Translations under genes and position numbers: made by a program | Assembly: GCA_026391455.1 (NCBI GenBank) | Contig: JAPLEH010000066.1 | Location: 121,675-185,674 of the forward strand | Length of the DNA stretch: 64,000 bases | Direction of reading: 5' to 3' | Source: Bacteroidota bacterium | Lineage (GTDB): Bacteria > Bacteroidota > Bacteroidia > Chitinophagales > Chitinophagaceae | The notes under the pieces: model-generated | Told to the model about the DNA's origin: nothing | What the model saw: the letters and a program-made list of their open reading frames with translations, nothing else | Databases searched by the model: none | Shown here: piece after piece, positions 9,241 through 16,579 of the stretch | Position numbering within the stretch: position 1 is the first letter of the stretch | Layout of the letters: each line of letters begins with the position of its first letter

Positions 9241-10026
9241 ATGCACAGGGTCATCATACCAGTCGATTTTTCAGAAACCTCGCTTAATGCCGCCCGTTAT
9301 ACGGCACAAATGCTCGCCGGTAAGCCCGATGCGGTCGCTATTCTATATCACAATTATGAATCACCGGACGATCTGGATGTTTCGCACAATTATCAGGAAA
9401 GCCTGAAGAAAGAATTTATCCGGGCCGGGGTAAAAGAAGTGATCTGTGAGAATGAAATGGGGGGGGATCTCATTGATAATATCAGCCGGATGGCACATAC
9501 CATCCGGGCTACGCTGGTAGCCATGGGTATTACCGGAAAATCGGCCATTCGACAAGCGATGTTTGGCAGCAATACCCTGAAACTGGTGGATAAAAACCTC
9601 TATCCGGTCATGATCATACCGCCCGATGCCATCTACAAAGGCATCAATAATGTGGCGTTTGCCTCCGACTTCCGGAATGTGGAAGCCACCACCCCTGCCC
9701 CGCTGATCAATGCTGTGCTGGAAATGTTCAACCCCAAACTGCATATTGTGAATGTGAATAAAGACATTTATGTGTCACTGCCCAAAGAAATGGAAGAGGA
9801 GAAGGCCAAATTGCTGAAGATGTTCGATCAGTATCATGCCGAATGTTATTTTCTTACCATGAATGATTTTTATCAGGCCATTGATAATTTTGTGAACGAT
9901 TATAAAATTGATGTGCTCATTACTATTCCGAAACACCAGAGCAATTCTACCTCTATTTTCAAACCTTCCCATACCAAAAGACTGGCTTATCACAGTCATA
10001 TACCCATACTGGCAGCACACGAATAA
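9241..10026 (+). CDS. Universal stress protein, two Usp domains
   Basis: A 261-residue cytosolic protein with tandem UspA folds. The first domain starts HRVIIPVDFSETSLNAARY and ends in GITGKSAIRQAMFGSN, a complete G-x2-G-x9-G-S motif for ATP binding. The second domain (~140-261) has the fold pattern (VAFASDFRNVEATTP, then IDVLITIPKHQSN) but lacks the G-rich motif, so only the first site should bind nucleotide. A near-identical paralogue follows 72 bp downstream. Family members act in stress and starvation survival; the precise role is unknown. Confidence 0.9.
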   Translation: MHRVIIPVDFSETSLNAARYTAQMLAGKPDAVAILYHNYESPDDLDVSHNYQESLKKEFIRAGVKEVICENEMGGDLIDNISRMAHTIRATLVAMGITGKSAIRQAMFGSNTLKLVDKNLYPVMIIPPDAIYKGINNVAFASDFRNVEATTPAPLINAVLEMFNPKLHIVNVNKDIYVSLPKEMEEEKAKLLKMFDQYHAECYFLTMNDFYQAIDNFVNDYKIDVLITIPKHQSNSTSIFKPSHTKRLAYHSHIPILAAHE

Positions 10027-10053
10027 GCCGCATCTTACTCCCGGAAAACCTTG

Positions 10054-10061
10054 TACCTTTG
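10054..10061 (+). promoter_or_regulatory. TAnnTTTG -7 box before second usp gene
   Basis: TACCTTTG matches the Bacteroidota primary sigma -7 consensus exactly. It lies 37 bp before the ATG at 10099, so the second usp gene may have its own promoter. No TTG is seen at the expected -33 distance. Confidence 0.45.
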
Positions 10062-10098
10062 CCACCGCATTGTATACAAAACATTCAACCTATCAACT

Positions 10099-10884
10099 AT
10101 GCAAACTGTCATCGTCCCAATCGACTTTTCAGATACTTCGCTCAATGCCGCCCGCTATGCGGTACAATTACTAACCGGTCATTATGGGGTAAATCTGATC
10201 CTTTATACGCTTTGTGATAAACCCGCACAAACGGAAGAAGCTGCTCAAAAACTGGAGCAATTAAAGACTTCGCTCCGCGATGCGGGCATCGTAAAAATGG
10301 AAGTGATTGCTGAATCCGGGTCGGATCTTATTACTGAACTGGAAAAACTGGCACGCCACCGCCTTGCCGACCTGATCATCATGGGCATCACCGGTCGTAA
10401 TGCGATTGGTCAGAGCCTGATCGGCAGCAATACACTCAAAATGGTGGGGCAGAAAGTGTGTCCGGTACTTATCATCCCTGCTGAAGCTGGGTACCAGGAT
10501 GTAAAAAATGTATTGCTGACCTCCGATTTCAAATCAGTGCAGTCGAGCACCCCTACTGTACCCATTAAAAAGTTTTTAAAACCCTTCCATCCGCAATTGC
10601 ATGTGATGAATGCCGATACACAACACTATGTGGCGCTCACGGAAGAATACCAGGCAGAGAAAGCATGGTTGCAGGAATCCTTTCAGGAATTTAATCCCCA
10701 GTTTTATTTTTTGGGCCTCGGGGATGTAGACGAAGCGATTAACCAATTCGCTACCGATAAAAAAATTGACCTCATCATCATCGTACATAAAGAGCAATCG
10801 ATATTCTCCAAACTCTTCGTAAAAAGCCATACTAAAAAACTGATCTATCAGAGTACGTTGCCGGTACTTGCATTGCATGAATAA
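10099..10884 (+). CDS. Universal stress protein, paralogue of the upstream gene
   Basis: A 261-residue protein colinear with the upstream Usp (VIVPIDFSDTSLNAARYAVQ). The first domain keeps the ATP motif GITGRNAIGQSLIGSN; the second domain (VLLTSDFKSVQSSTP, DLIIIVHKEQS) again lacks it. I start it at the ATG at 10099, not at the earlier in-frame ATG at 10051, because the family begins right at the first strand. The pair looks like a tandem duplication that has since diverged in sequence. Confidence 0.9.
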   Translation: MQTVIVPIDFSDTSLNAARYAVQLLTGHYGVNLILYTLCDKPAQTEEAAQKLEQLKTSLRDAGIVKMEVIAESGSDLITELEKLARHRLADLIIMGITGRNAIGQSLIGSNTLKMVGQKVCPVLIIPAEAGYQDVKNVLLTSDFKSVQSSTPTVPIKKFLKPFHPQLHVMNADTQHYVALTEEYQAEKAWLQESFQEFNPQFYFLGLGDVDEAINQFATDKKIDLIIIVHKEQSIFSKLFVKSHTKKLIYQSTLPVLALHE

Positions 10885-11220
10885 CAAATTAGCTGATTTG
10901 CTAATTTGCTAATGTGCTAATTAAATACAGGGTCACGGATTATACAGTATTGCTTGCTTCACTGCAAGATGCTTAGCCACTAATTGCGCGAATTGCACTA
11001 ATAATACATACTCATCTGCCTAGTGGCAGGCGATTGTATTATTCCTGCCGGCAGGCAGGTGTGTCCATTTGTATTCATCTCCCGCTATGGCGGGACAGGT
11101 TGTGGCCAACTTTCCCTCCGAAGGTTTACCTGCCGAAAGGCAGTCAATCTGTATTATCAGTGTCCATCCCTGCCTGCCGGCAGGCAAGTGTGTTCATCTG
11201 TGGCCCGATTTCTCGCCGAA

Positions 11221-11420
11221 GGCGATCTGTATTATTTGTGTATATCTGTGTTCATCTGTGGCCCAAGTTTGCCGAAGGCAAATACAGGCACACGGATTTT
11301 ACGGCATGCCTGCATCGCGGCTACTTGGATTAGAACTGATTTTAACCGCTGCGCGGTAAATGCGGATTCATTGGCTGTTTCATTAGTGCCATTCGTGTAA
11401 TTAGTGGCTACCTCCCGCCG
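11221..11420. repeat. 200-bp direct repeat, copy 1
   Basis: This 200-bp segment recurs at 11674-11873 with three substitutions that I can count. It contains the TTGCCGAAGGCAA and ACCGCTGCGCGGT hairpins. The similarity implies a recent segmental duplication inside the hairpin array. Confidence 0.85.
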
Positions 11421-11673
11421 AAGGTTTACCTGCCGAAAGGCAGGCAATCTGTATTATCAGTGTTCATTTGTGTTCATTTGTGGCCCCATTTCCCGCCGCA
11501 GGTTTACCTGCCGAAAGGCAGGCGATCTGTATTATTTGTGCAATTCGCGCCATTTGTGGCCTTTTTTCGCCGAAGGCGATTGTATTTATTTGTGTCCATT
11601 TGTGTTCATCTCCCGCTATGGCGGGACAGGTTGTGGCCAACTTTCTCGCTGCAGGTTTACCTGCCGAAAGGCA

Positions 11674-11873
11674 GGCGATCTGTATTATTTGTGTATATCT
11701 GTGTTCATCTGTGGCCCAAGTTTGCCGAAGGCAAATACAGTCACACGGATTTTACGGCATGCCTGCATCGCGGCCACTTGGATTAGAACTGATTTTAACC
11801 GCTGCGCGGTAAATGCGGATTCATTGGCTGTTTAATTAGTGCCATTCGTGTAATTAGTGGCTACCTCCCGCCG
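11674..11873. repeat. 200-bp direct repeat, copy 2
   Basis: Second copy of the segment at 11221-11420, in the same orientation, offset by 453 bp. The three differences are G to T, T to C and C to A. Confidence 0.85.
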
Positions 11874-12029
11874 CCGAAAGGCAGTCAATCTGTATTATCT
11901 GTGTCCATCTGTGTTCATCTGTGGCCCGATTTTTCGCCGCAGGTTTACCTGCCGAAAGGCAGGCGATCTGTATTATTAGTGTCATTTGTGCCATTCGTGG
12001 CCCCATTATGCGGTTCAAGAACAATTGTT

Positions 12030-12037
12030 TACCTTTG
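12030..12037 (+). promoter_or_regulatory. Exact TAnnTTTG box at the end of the hairpin array
   Basis: TACCTTTG lies 11 bases before a short reading frame at 12049. It is the only exact -7 box that I noticed between the array and the arginase gene, so it could drive either. No -33 TTG is at the expected distance. Confidence 0.4.
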
Positions 12038-12048
12038 ATTTCTTGCAT

Positions 12049-12132
12049 ATGAAACAACATACCCATAAAAAGGTACGCATTCATACTTTCGCGGAGCAAT
12101 CACTCCCGGCGAATTTTTATATCCCGGATTAA
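12049..12132 (+). CDS. Possible 27-residue peptide
   Basis: A short reading frame beginning MKQHTHKKVRIHTF and ending NFYIPD, directly after a TACCTTTG box. It is basic and His-rich at the start. It differs in composition from the hairpin array before it. It may be a leader peptide of the arginase gene 80 bp downstream or the remnant of a longer gene. Coding status is unproven. Confidence 0.25.
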   Translation: MKQHTHKKVRIHTFAEQSLPANFYIPD

Positions 12133-12212
12133 GCCCCTCCCCTTACTTACCCATATCCAGACACCTGATCTTTATCCGGCTTTGCCGGCTTTATTCGTTT
12201 TAAGTACACTGT

Positions 12213-13160
12213 ATGAAAAATATTAAACTTATTGAAGTGCCTTCTGAAATTGGCGCAGGAACCCGGGGCGCCAGCCTGGGAATAGAAGCGATCAAAATTG
12301 CCGCCCTCGATTTTATGAGCAATTTCTTTATTCATTTCCCATCAGAAAAAATTCAGACGGAAAATAAACTGCTCTATGAACCCATCGAATCGCCCTATGC
12401 CAAACGCATCAAGGGTATTGCCGCTATTTATGACCGGGTAAGCAAAGCCGTATCGGATTCCATCAAAAACAATTTCTTCCCCGTAGTACTCAGTGGCGAT
12501 CACAGTACTGCCGGTGCCACCATTGCAGGCATCAAAATGGCGAAACCCAAAAGTAAACTGGGGGTGATATGGATCGATGCTCATGCCGATCTGCACACGC
12601 CCTATACCACGCCCTCCGGGAATGTACATGGTATGCCGATGGCCGCATCCATTAATAAAAACAACGAAGAATGTGCGGTACATGAACTCGATGCTGAAAC
12701 GACCGCGCACTGGAATTACCTCAAGAATATTGGGAAAATAGCCCCGAAGGTATTGCCGGAAGATGTGGTCTTTATTTCGCTGCGCGATTTTGAAAAAGAA
12801 GAAAAATTCCTGATTGAGAAATACGATATGAAGGTGATCACCACAAAAGAAGTAAGAAGTAAAGGGGCCGAGAATGTGGTGAGGGCTGTATTACGGTACC
12901 TGTCCGACTGCACAGATATTTATATTTCCTTCGATGTGGACAGCCTCGATTCATCCATCTCAAAAGGCACCGGTACCCCGGTAAGCAATGGCCTCAAAGA
13001 ACGGGAAGCGGAAGACCTGATCAGTAAATTTATGCAGAACCGGAAAGTGTGTTGTTTTGAGATCACCGAAGTGAACCCCACGCTCGATAAAGAAAACCTG
13101 ATGGCCGAGATCGCCTTTAATATTTTGCAACGCAGTGTGAACGTATTGATGATGAACTGA
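12213..13160 (+). CDS. rocF: Arginase family amidinohydrolase
   Basis: A 315-residue ureohydrolase, probably arginase (L-arginine to ornithine and urea). All metal-binding motifs of the binuclear manganese site are present: SGDHS (His97), IDAHADLHTP (Asp122, His124, Asp126) and SFDVDSLD (Asp241, Asp243). The substrate-loop SGNVHGMPM follows the second motif. Length is normal. Formimidoylglutamase and agmatinase share the fold; the SGNVHG stretch favours arginase. The DUF1684 gene follows after 5 bp, so the two probably form an operon. Confidence 0.88.
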   Translation: MKNIKLIEVPSEIGAGTRGASLGIEAIKIAALDFMSNFFIHFPSEKIQTENKLLYEPIESPYAKRIKGIAAIYDRVSKAVSDSIKNNFFPVVLSGDHSTAGATIAGIKMAKPKSKLGVIWIDAHADLHTPYTTPSGNVHGMPMAASINKNNEECAVHELDAETTAHWNYLKNIGKIAPKVLPEDVVFISLRDFEKEEKFLIEKYDMKVITTKEVRSKGAENVVRAVLRYLSDCTDIYISFDVDSLDSSISKGTGTPVSNGLKEREAEDLISKFMQNRKVCCFEITEVNPTLDKENLMAEIAFNILQRSVNVLMMN

Positions 13161-13165
13161 GCCCG

Positions 13166-13762
13166 ATGAAAAAAAACGCGATTATCATATTGCTGTTGGC
13201 AGGATTTTTATCATCGTATGGCCAGGGTATTTCGTATGCAGATAGCGCGATGGCATTTCGTGCAGCGTATATCAATGAACATGGTGCAGTAAAAAGTAAA
13301 GACAGGGAATCATTGCAATTCTTTCCGGTCAATGAAGGATTTCGGGTAAAGGCCCGTTTTGAACGGCTCTATGGGTTCGGTTGGTTCGATATGGAAACTT
13401 CCGGTACCATTAAAAAGAAACACCGGGTATACGGTATCCTTCATTTTACCCTGCATGATACCACGCTGCAATTGCGCGTGTATCAATCCGAACAATTATT
13501 AAATACGAAGGAATATAAAGATTGGCTGTTTGTTCCCTTTACGGATAAGACTTCCGGCAACGAGACCTATGCCAATGGTCGATACATTGATATCCTGACG
13601 CCAGAATTAGAAACCGGTATGTACTGGCTCGATTTCAATAAAGCGTACAATCCATATTGTGCCTATGTTTCGGGAAAATACAATTGCCCCATCCCTCCTG
13701 CGGAAAATGATCTGCCGGTAGCCATACTGGCTGGTGAACAAAAATTTGCGAAGGGCCATTAG
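13166..13762 (+). CDS. DUF1684 exported protein
   Basis: A 198-residue protein with a signal peptide (AIIILLLAGFLSSYGQ). The rest is the DUF1684 domain: the R-x-x-H-R-V-Y-G block mid-way, then ETYANGRYIDI, and the family signature LDFNKAYNPYCAYVSG with YNCPIPPAENDLPVAI near the C-terminus. The biochemical role of the family is not established. It is 5 bp from the arginase stop, so it is translated from the same message. Its last four bases overlap the 3' end of the TPR gene on the other strand. Confidence 0.85.
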   Translation: MKKNAIIILLLAGFLSSYGQGISYADSAMAFRAAYINEHGAVKSKDRESLQFFPVNEGFRVKARFERLYGFGWFDMETSGTIKKKHRVYGILHFTLHDTTLQLRVYQSEQLLNTKEYKDWLFVPFTDKTSGNETYANGRYIDILTPELETGMYWLDFNKAYNPYCAYVSGKYNCPIPPAENDLPVAILAGEQKFAKGH

Positions 13763-15060
13763 AGCATGGCCAGTTTTTCACGTATGCGTTGTTCGGCAGC
13801 AGGACCCAATTCAAAAGAACTTTGCAAACAGGATTCCAGTAATTGTCTGGCTAATTGTGTATTGCCGGCATCCGCTTCCATACAAGCCACGCGATATTGC
13901 GCTTCCGGTTCAAAAGTTTTATTCCATACAAATTTTCGGGACAGTTCTGCGGCTTTTTTCATATCCCCTTTCTTGTAATAGGACCACGCAAGCCAACTAC
14001 AGGTTTCCGGTGTAAAGCGATTGTTGATTTCCTGTTCCGCCAGTTGAAGGGCCTTATCATAGTCGGCCAAATCTTCTGTATAGATCTGTACCAGGTATTT
14101 AGTGTACATATTGCCATAGGCAGGCTGTTTCACTTCTGTAATAAATTCCTGTATCAGTTTATTTTTCTCCGTGGTATTACCCTCCTGTTCAGCAATCTCG
14201 GCCAGCATTAATTTAAGATCAGGCATAGCCGTTTGTGAAAGAATAAACTGAACAATGCGGCGCGCTTCATTATAGTTTCTGTCATGAGAAAAAGCGATCC
14301 AGGCAATACCTTTCAGGCAATACAAATCAGCAGGATTTTTTTTCAACACTTCCAGGTAGCCTTTGTATGCATCGGCCACGCGGCCATCATGCCCATACAT
14401 GTCCGATAGATTGGAAAGTGTCCAGAAGTATAAGCCTTCATTTTTGCCTTTTACCAGGCCCAATGCTTTTTCCATCAGGGTGATGGCTGCTGGTAAATTT
14501 CCTTTATGGTCTTGCCATTTGGCAAACCGTATCAGATAGTCAAACCCTGTTTTGTCCTTCAGCGTACTCAGACTTTTCCAGGCTTCCGGGTATCGGCCCA
14601 GTTCCATATAGGTATCAAACTGCAATAACCGTATCGTGTAAAGATCTCCGTTAGCCTTTTCGGCGCCGCTGATAAAAGCAGCAGAACGGGTAAACTGGTG
14701 TTGAGTAACGGCTGCCTGCGACAGCGAATACAATAATTCCGGACTGGTATGGTTGACCTTGTCAGAACAGCGTTGCAGCAGGGAATCTCCTTTGTGCAGG
14801 TTCGCAATCCGCCCCTTTGTTTTAAATAGTTGCAACTGGTACTTTGCTGATTCTACCATGTTCACATAGCTGCCGGTATCTGCTTGTAAACGACTTTCCC
14901 AGAATGCGATCTCTGTATTGATGTTATCGGCCCTTTCATTAACCCAATGCCCATCGAGGTAAGCAGCATAATCGCTGTGGCGCGCAATGTTCTTTTTACC
15001 AGAGGAACAGGAAGTGAAAAAGACCAGAAGAGTTACTGCTATCCAAAGTAGTCGTTGCAT
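13759..15060 (-). CDS. TPR-repeat lipoprotein
   Basis: A 433-residue exported lipoprotein (signal WIAVTLLVFFTSC, Cys18). The body is helical and made of tetratricopeptide-like repeats, such as LAWSYYKKGDMKKAAELSRK and VADAYKGYLEVLKKNPADLY. TPR proteins serve as binding scaffolds. It is downstream of the two DUF4331-type genes on the same strand, so it probably belongs to that functional group, although a terminator hairpin lies between them. No enzymatic motif is present. It is convergent with, and overlaps by four bases, the DUF1684 gene. Confidence 0.82.
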   Translation of the reverse strand: MQRLLWIAVTLLVFFTSCSSGKKNIARHSDYAAYLDGHWVNERADNINTEIAFWESRLQADTGSYVNMVESAKYQLQLFKTKGRIANLHKGDSLLQRCSDKVNHTSPELLYSLSQAAVTQHQFTRSAAFISGAEKANGDLYTIRLLQFDTYMELGRYPEAWKSLSTLKDKTGFDYLIRFAKWQDHKGNLPAAITLMEKALGLVKGKNEGLYFWTLSNLSDMYGHDGRVADAYKGYLEVLKKNPADLYCLKGIAWIAFSHDRNYNEARRIVQFILSQTAMPDLKLMLAEIAEQEGNTTEKNKLIQEFITEVKQPAYGNMYTKYLVQIYTEDLADYDKALQLAEQEINNRFTPETCSWLAWSYYKKGDMKKAAELSRKFVWNKTFEPEAQYRVACMEADAGNTQLARQLLESCLQSSFELGPAAEQRIREKLAML

Positions 15061-15080
15061 AAAGAAGGTTGTGGTGTAAG

Positions 15081-15117
15081 AAAAAAGGAGCCTGCCAGCC
15101 TGGGCCGGAACAGGCTC
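15081..15117 (-). terminator. Terminator between DUF4331 lipoprotein and TPR gene
   Basis: On the minus strand GAGCCTG pairs with CAGGCTC around a GC-rich loop, followed by C and six T. Because the TPR gene starts only 20 bp further on, this may attenuate read-through rather than fully end the operon. Confidence 0.65.
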
Positions 15118-15139
15118 ATGTTACTGATTGAAAACAGCA

Positions 15140-15679
15140 TTAGAATGGAGCTGCGAGATAAGGAAACGTCGTTGAAAACGCTTTATCATTTCCATTCACA
15201 TTGTCTTTTGTAAGATTGGGGTTGGATGCGCCCGTTGCTCCACCGAAGATGAGGGTCAATTCGGTATCGATCACATCATCGGCCAGTGCGCGACCAGTGA
15301 GAACATTGGTACCATCATAAAAAGTGGTGGTTCCGTTCGTTTTCACATTCAGCACATCGGTAACCAGTACGCCGGCAAAAGTGGCTTTATCCAATCCGAG
15401 TATATTGGTGTTATAACCAAACCCGGTGAGTACACTCTGAAACTGTGCATTGAAAGCTGCATTCATTCCGGAAGGCACCGTAGTATTGAATTCATTCTTA
15501 CGGGCCGAATTCACAAATACCGTATTGATTGCAGGACGCGCCATCTGATCGTTTTGTGTATATGTGCCAGATGTATCAAATGTATCGGCGGGAACATCAT
15601 CTTTGTCTTTATCGCAACCCGTTGCGAGAAGAGAAATACCCGCAGTAAGGATGATCGCTAATTGTTGTATACGTTTCAT
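15140..15679 (-). CDS. DUF4331-like lipoprotein (C-terminal half of the family)
   Basis: A 179-residue lipoprotein (signal ending SLLATGC, Cys22). The mature part starts with a short linker, then ARPAINTVFVNSARKNEFNT, which resembles the second half of DUF4331 proteins (R-P-x-x-N-x-x-x-x-x-x-x-K-x-x-F-N), and ends with a region on lineage-specific repeats (DDVIDTELTLIFGG). The first half of the family is encoded by the gene immediately upstream (24 bp), with its own signal peptide. The two seem to be separately exported halves of one ancestral protein. The function of DUF4331 is unknown. Confidence 0.75.
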   Translation of the reverse strand: MKRIQQLAIILTAGISLLATGCDKDKDDVPADTFDTSGTYTQNDQMARPAINTVFVNSARKNEFNTTVPSGMNAAFNAQFQSVLTGFGYNTNILGLDKATFAGVLVTDVLNVKTNGTTTFYDGTNVLTGRALADDVIDTELTLIFGGATGASNPNLTKDNVNGNDKAFSTTFPYLAAPF

Positions 15680-15703
15680 TTTTGTTGTTTTAATAGTTGA
15701 GAA

Positions 15704-16375
15704 TTATTTTGATTTTGTTTCAGCCCATACATTGATAGTGGCAGCGGTTCCGAGCAATGATTTGGGTACTTCCACCACGATAGACATCACATTGGTACCG
15801 GCAAATGCATCTACTCCGGGGCTGCGAAAGCCTGTTTGTGTACCGGCTATAATCTCTTTGAAGCGGGAAAGATCGAAGAAGAACGGATCGTCCCTGGGTC
15901 CAGCAAATATGCGGGTGCCATTGGCATTGGTGGTGGTATTGATCGTGGAAGCACCATAGGCGGTTACAGCTACTTCCGTAGTCGGACCCGTGGTCTTTAC
16001 TGTACTGGTCAATCCGGGAGTGCCTACAGCCACAGGGCCGAATACCCGCATTTTACCATTTTGTGCAATACATTGTATCACCAGGTCTTCCACATTATCT
16101 CCGGTGTTGTCAATGTTCAATTCATACATCACATTAGAAGGAAAGGAAGCTGCTGCTGATGCTGTGGGAGAAAGCAACCCTTGTGTATTCAGTACAAACA
16201 CCATTTTACTGTTGTCTGCCGGACTTTGAAATGCATACACATCGGTGATGTCGTTGCCGGGGCTGGTACTTCCCGGACCTGTTACTGCGGGCGCATCAAT
16301 ATGATCGGCCGCGAAAATGATTCCGCCGGCGAGCACAAGGCCCAGCAACGTACCTGTGAGAATTTTCTTTTTCAT
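15704..16375 (-). CDS. DUF4331 exported protein (N-terminal half of the family)
   Basis: A 223-residue protein with a signal peptide or N-terminal membrane anchor (ILTGTLLGLVLAGGIIFAAD). Mature residues begin ADHIDAPAV, the hallmark D-H-x-D-A-P start of DUF4331, followed by DITDVYAFQSPADNSKMVFV. The family is usually longer (~300-500 residues); here the remainder is in the downstream gene. No frameshift connects them, because the second has its own start and lipoprotein signal. It is first in an apparent operon and divergent from a TonB-dependent receptor gene (204 bp), which suggests a shared outer-membrane function. Confidence 0.82.
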   Translation of the reverse strand: MKKKILTGTLLGLVLAGGIIFAADHIDAPAVTGPGSTSPGNDITDVYAFQSPADNSKMVFVLNTQGLLSPTASAAASFPSNVMYELNIDNTGDNVEDLVIQCIAQNGKMRVFGPVAVGTPGLTSTVKTTGPTTEVAVTAYGASTINTTTNANGTRIFAGPRDDPFFFDLSRFKEIIAGTQTGFRSPGVDAFAGTNVMSIVVEVPKSLLGTAATINVWAETKSK

Positions 16376-16579
16376 AAAAAGTTTTTAATTGATTAAGATT
16401 CAGCGCAGGCTGCCGGAAAATCTTCCTGCATCATCCCCGCCGTTTGAAATAGAGGATCGATAATAGTTACGGTACATTTTGCTTTATGGTTTTCATTTTT
16501 AAAAATTAATTAGTTTACCTAAAGCCTTTTTAAACAAAAAACCAATTTTAACTAAAGTCCGTATATAACATAAAGCAGC
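16376..16579. promoter_or_regulatory. Divergent control region of DUF4331 operon and TonB receptor
   Basis: This AT-rich 204-bp region holds the promoters of both directions. Two similar blocks, TTTACCTAAAG (about 16513) and TTTAACTAAAG (about 16546), lie about 33 bp apart before the receptor gene and may be operator or alternative sigma sites. That reading is inference from the repeat alone. Confidence 0.35.

Larger units (their letters stand above)
11030..12000. repeat. Gene-free array of short hairpins with TG-rich spacers
   Basis: The stretch 10885-12212 has no convincing protein gene apart from a possible 27-residue frame near its end. It holds about fifteen short palindromes of six kinds: CCTGCCGGCAGG, CCCGCTATGGCGGG, CCTGCCGAAAGGCAGG, TCGCCGAAGGCGA, TTGCCGAAGGCAA and ACCGCTGCGCGGT. 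They are separated by spacers of the form CTGTATTATTTGTG and GTTCATCTGTGGCC. Several frames stay open because the spacers lack stops, but the translations are low-complexity (Cys, Ile, Leu, Arg) and shared across frames. The same family recurs at 62300-63000 and 63800-64000. Confidence 0.85.

Noticed and set aside
11023..11835. Several overlapping frames of 96-143 codons
   Set aside because: Up to three frames are open over the same repeats and give near-identical low-complexity peptides, so they result from the stop-poor spacers.
11030..12000. Possible CRISPR array
   Set aside because: Repeat units are of several kinds and uneven in spacing; the spacers themselves are repeated.
15140..16375. 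Single DUF4331 gene broken by a frameshift
   Set aside because: The second part has its own ATG and a full lipoprotein signal, and 24 non-coding bases lie between; a plain frameshift cannot produce that.
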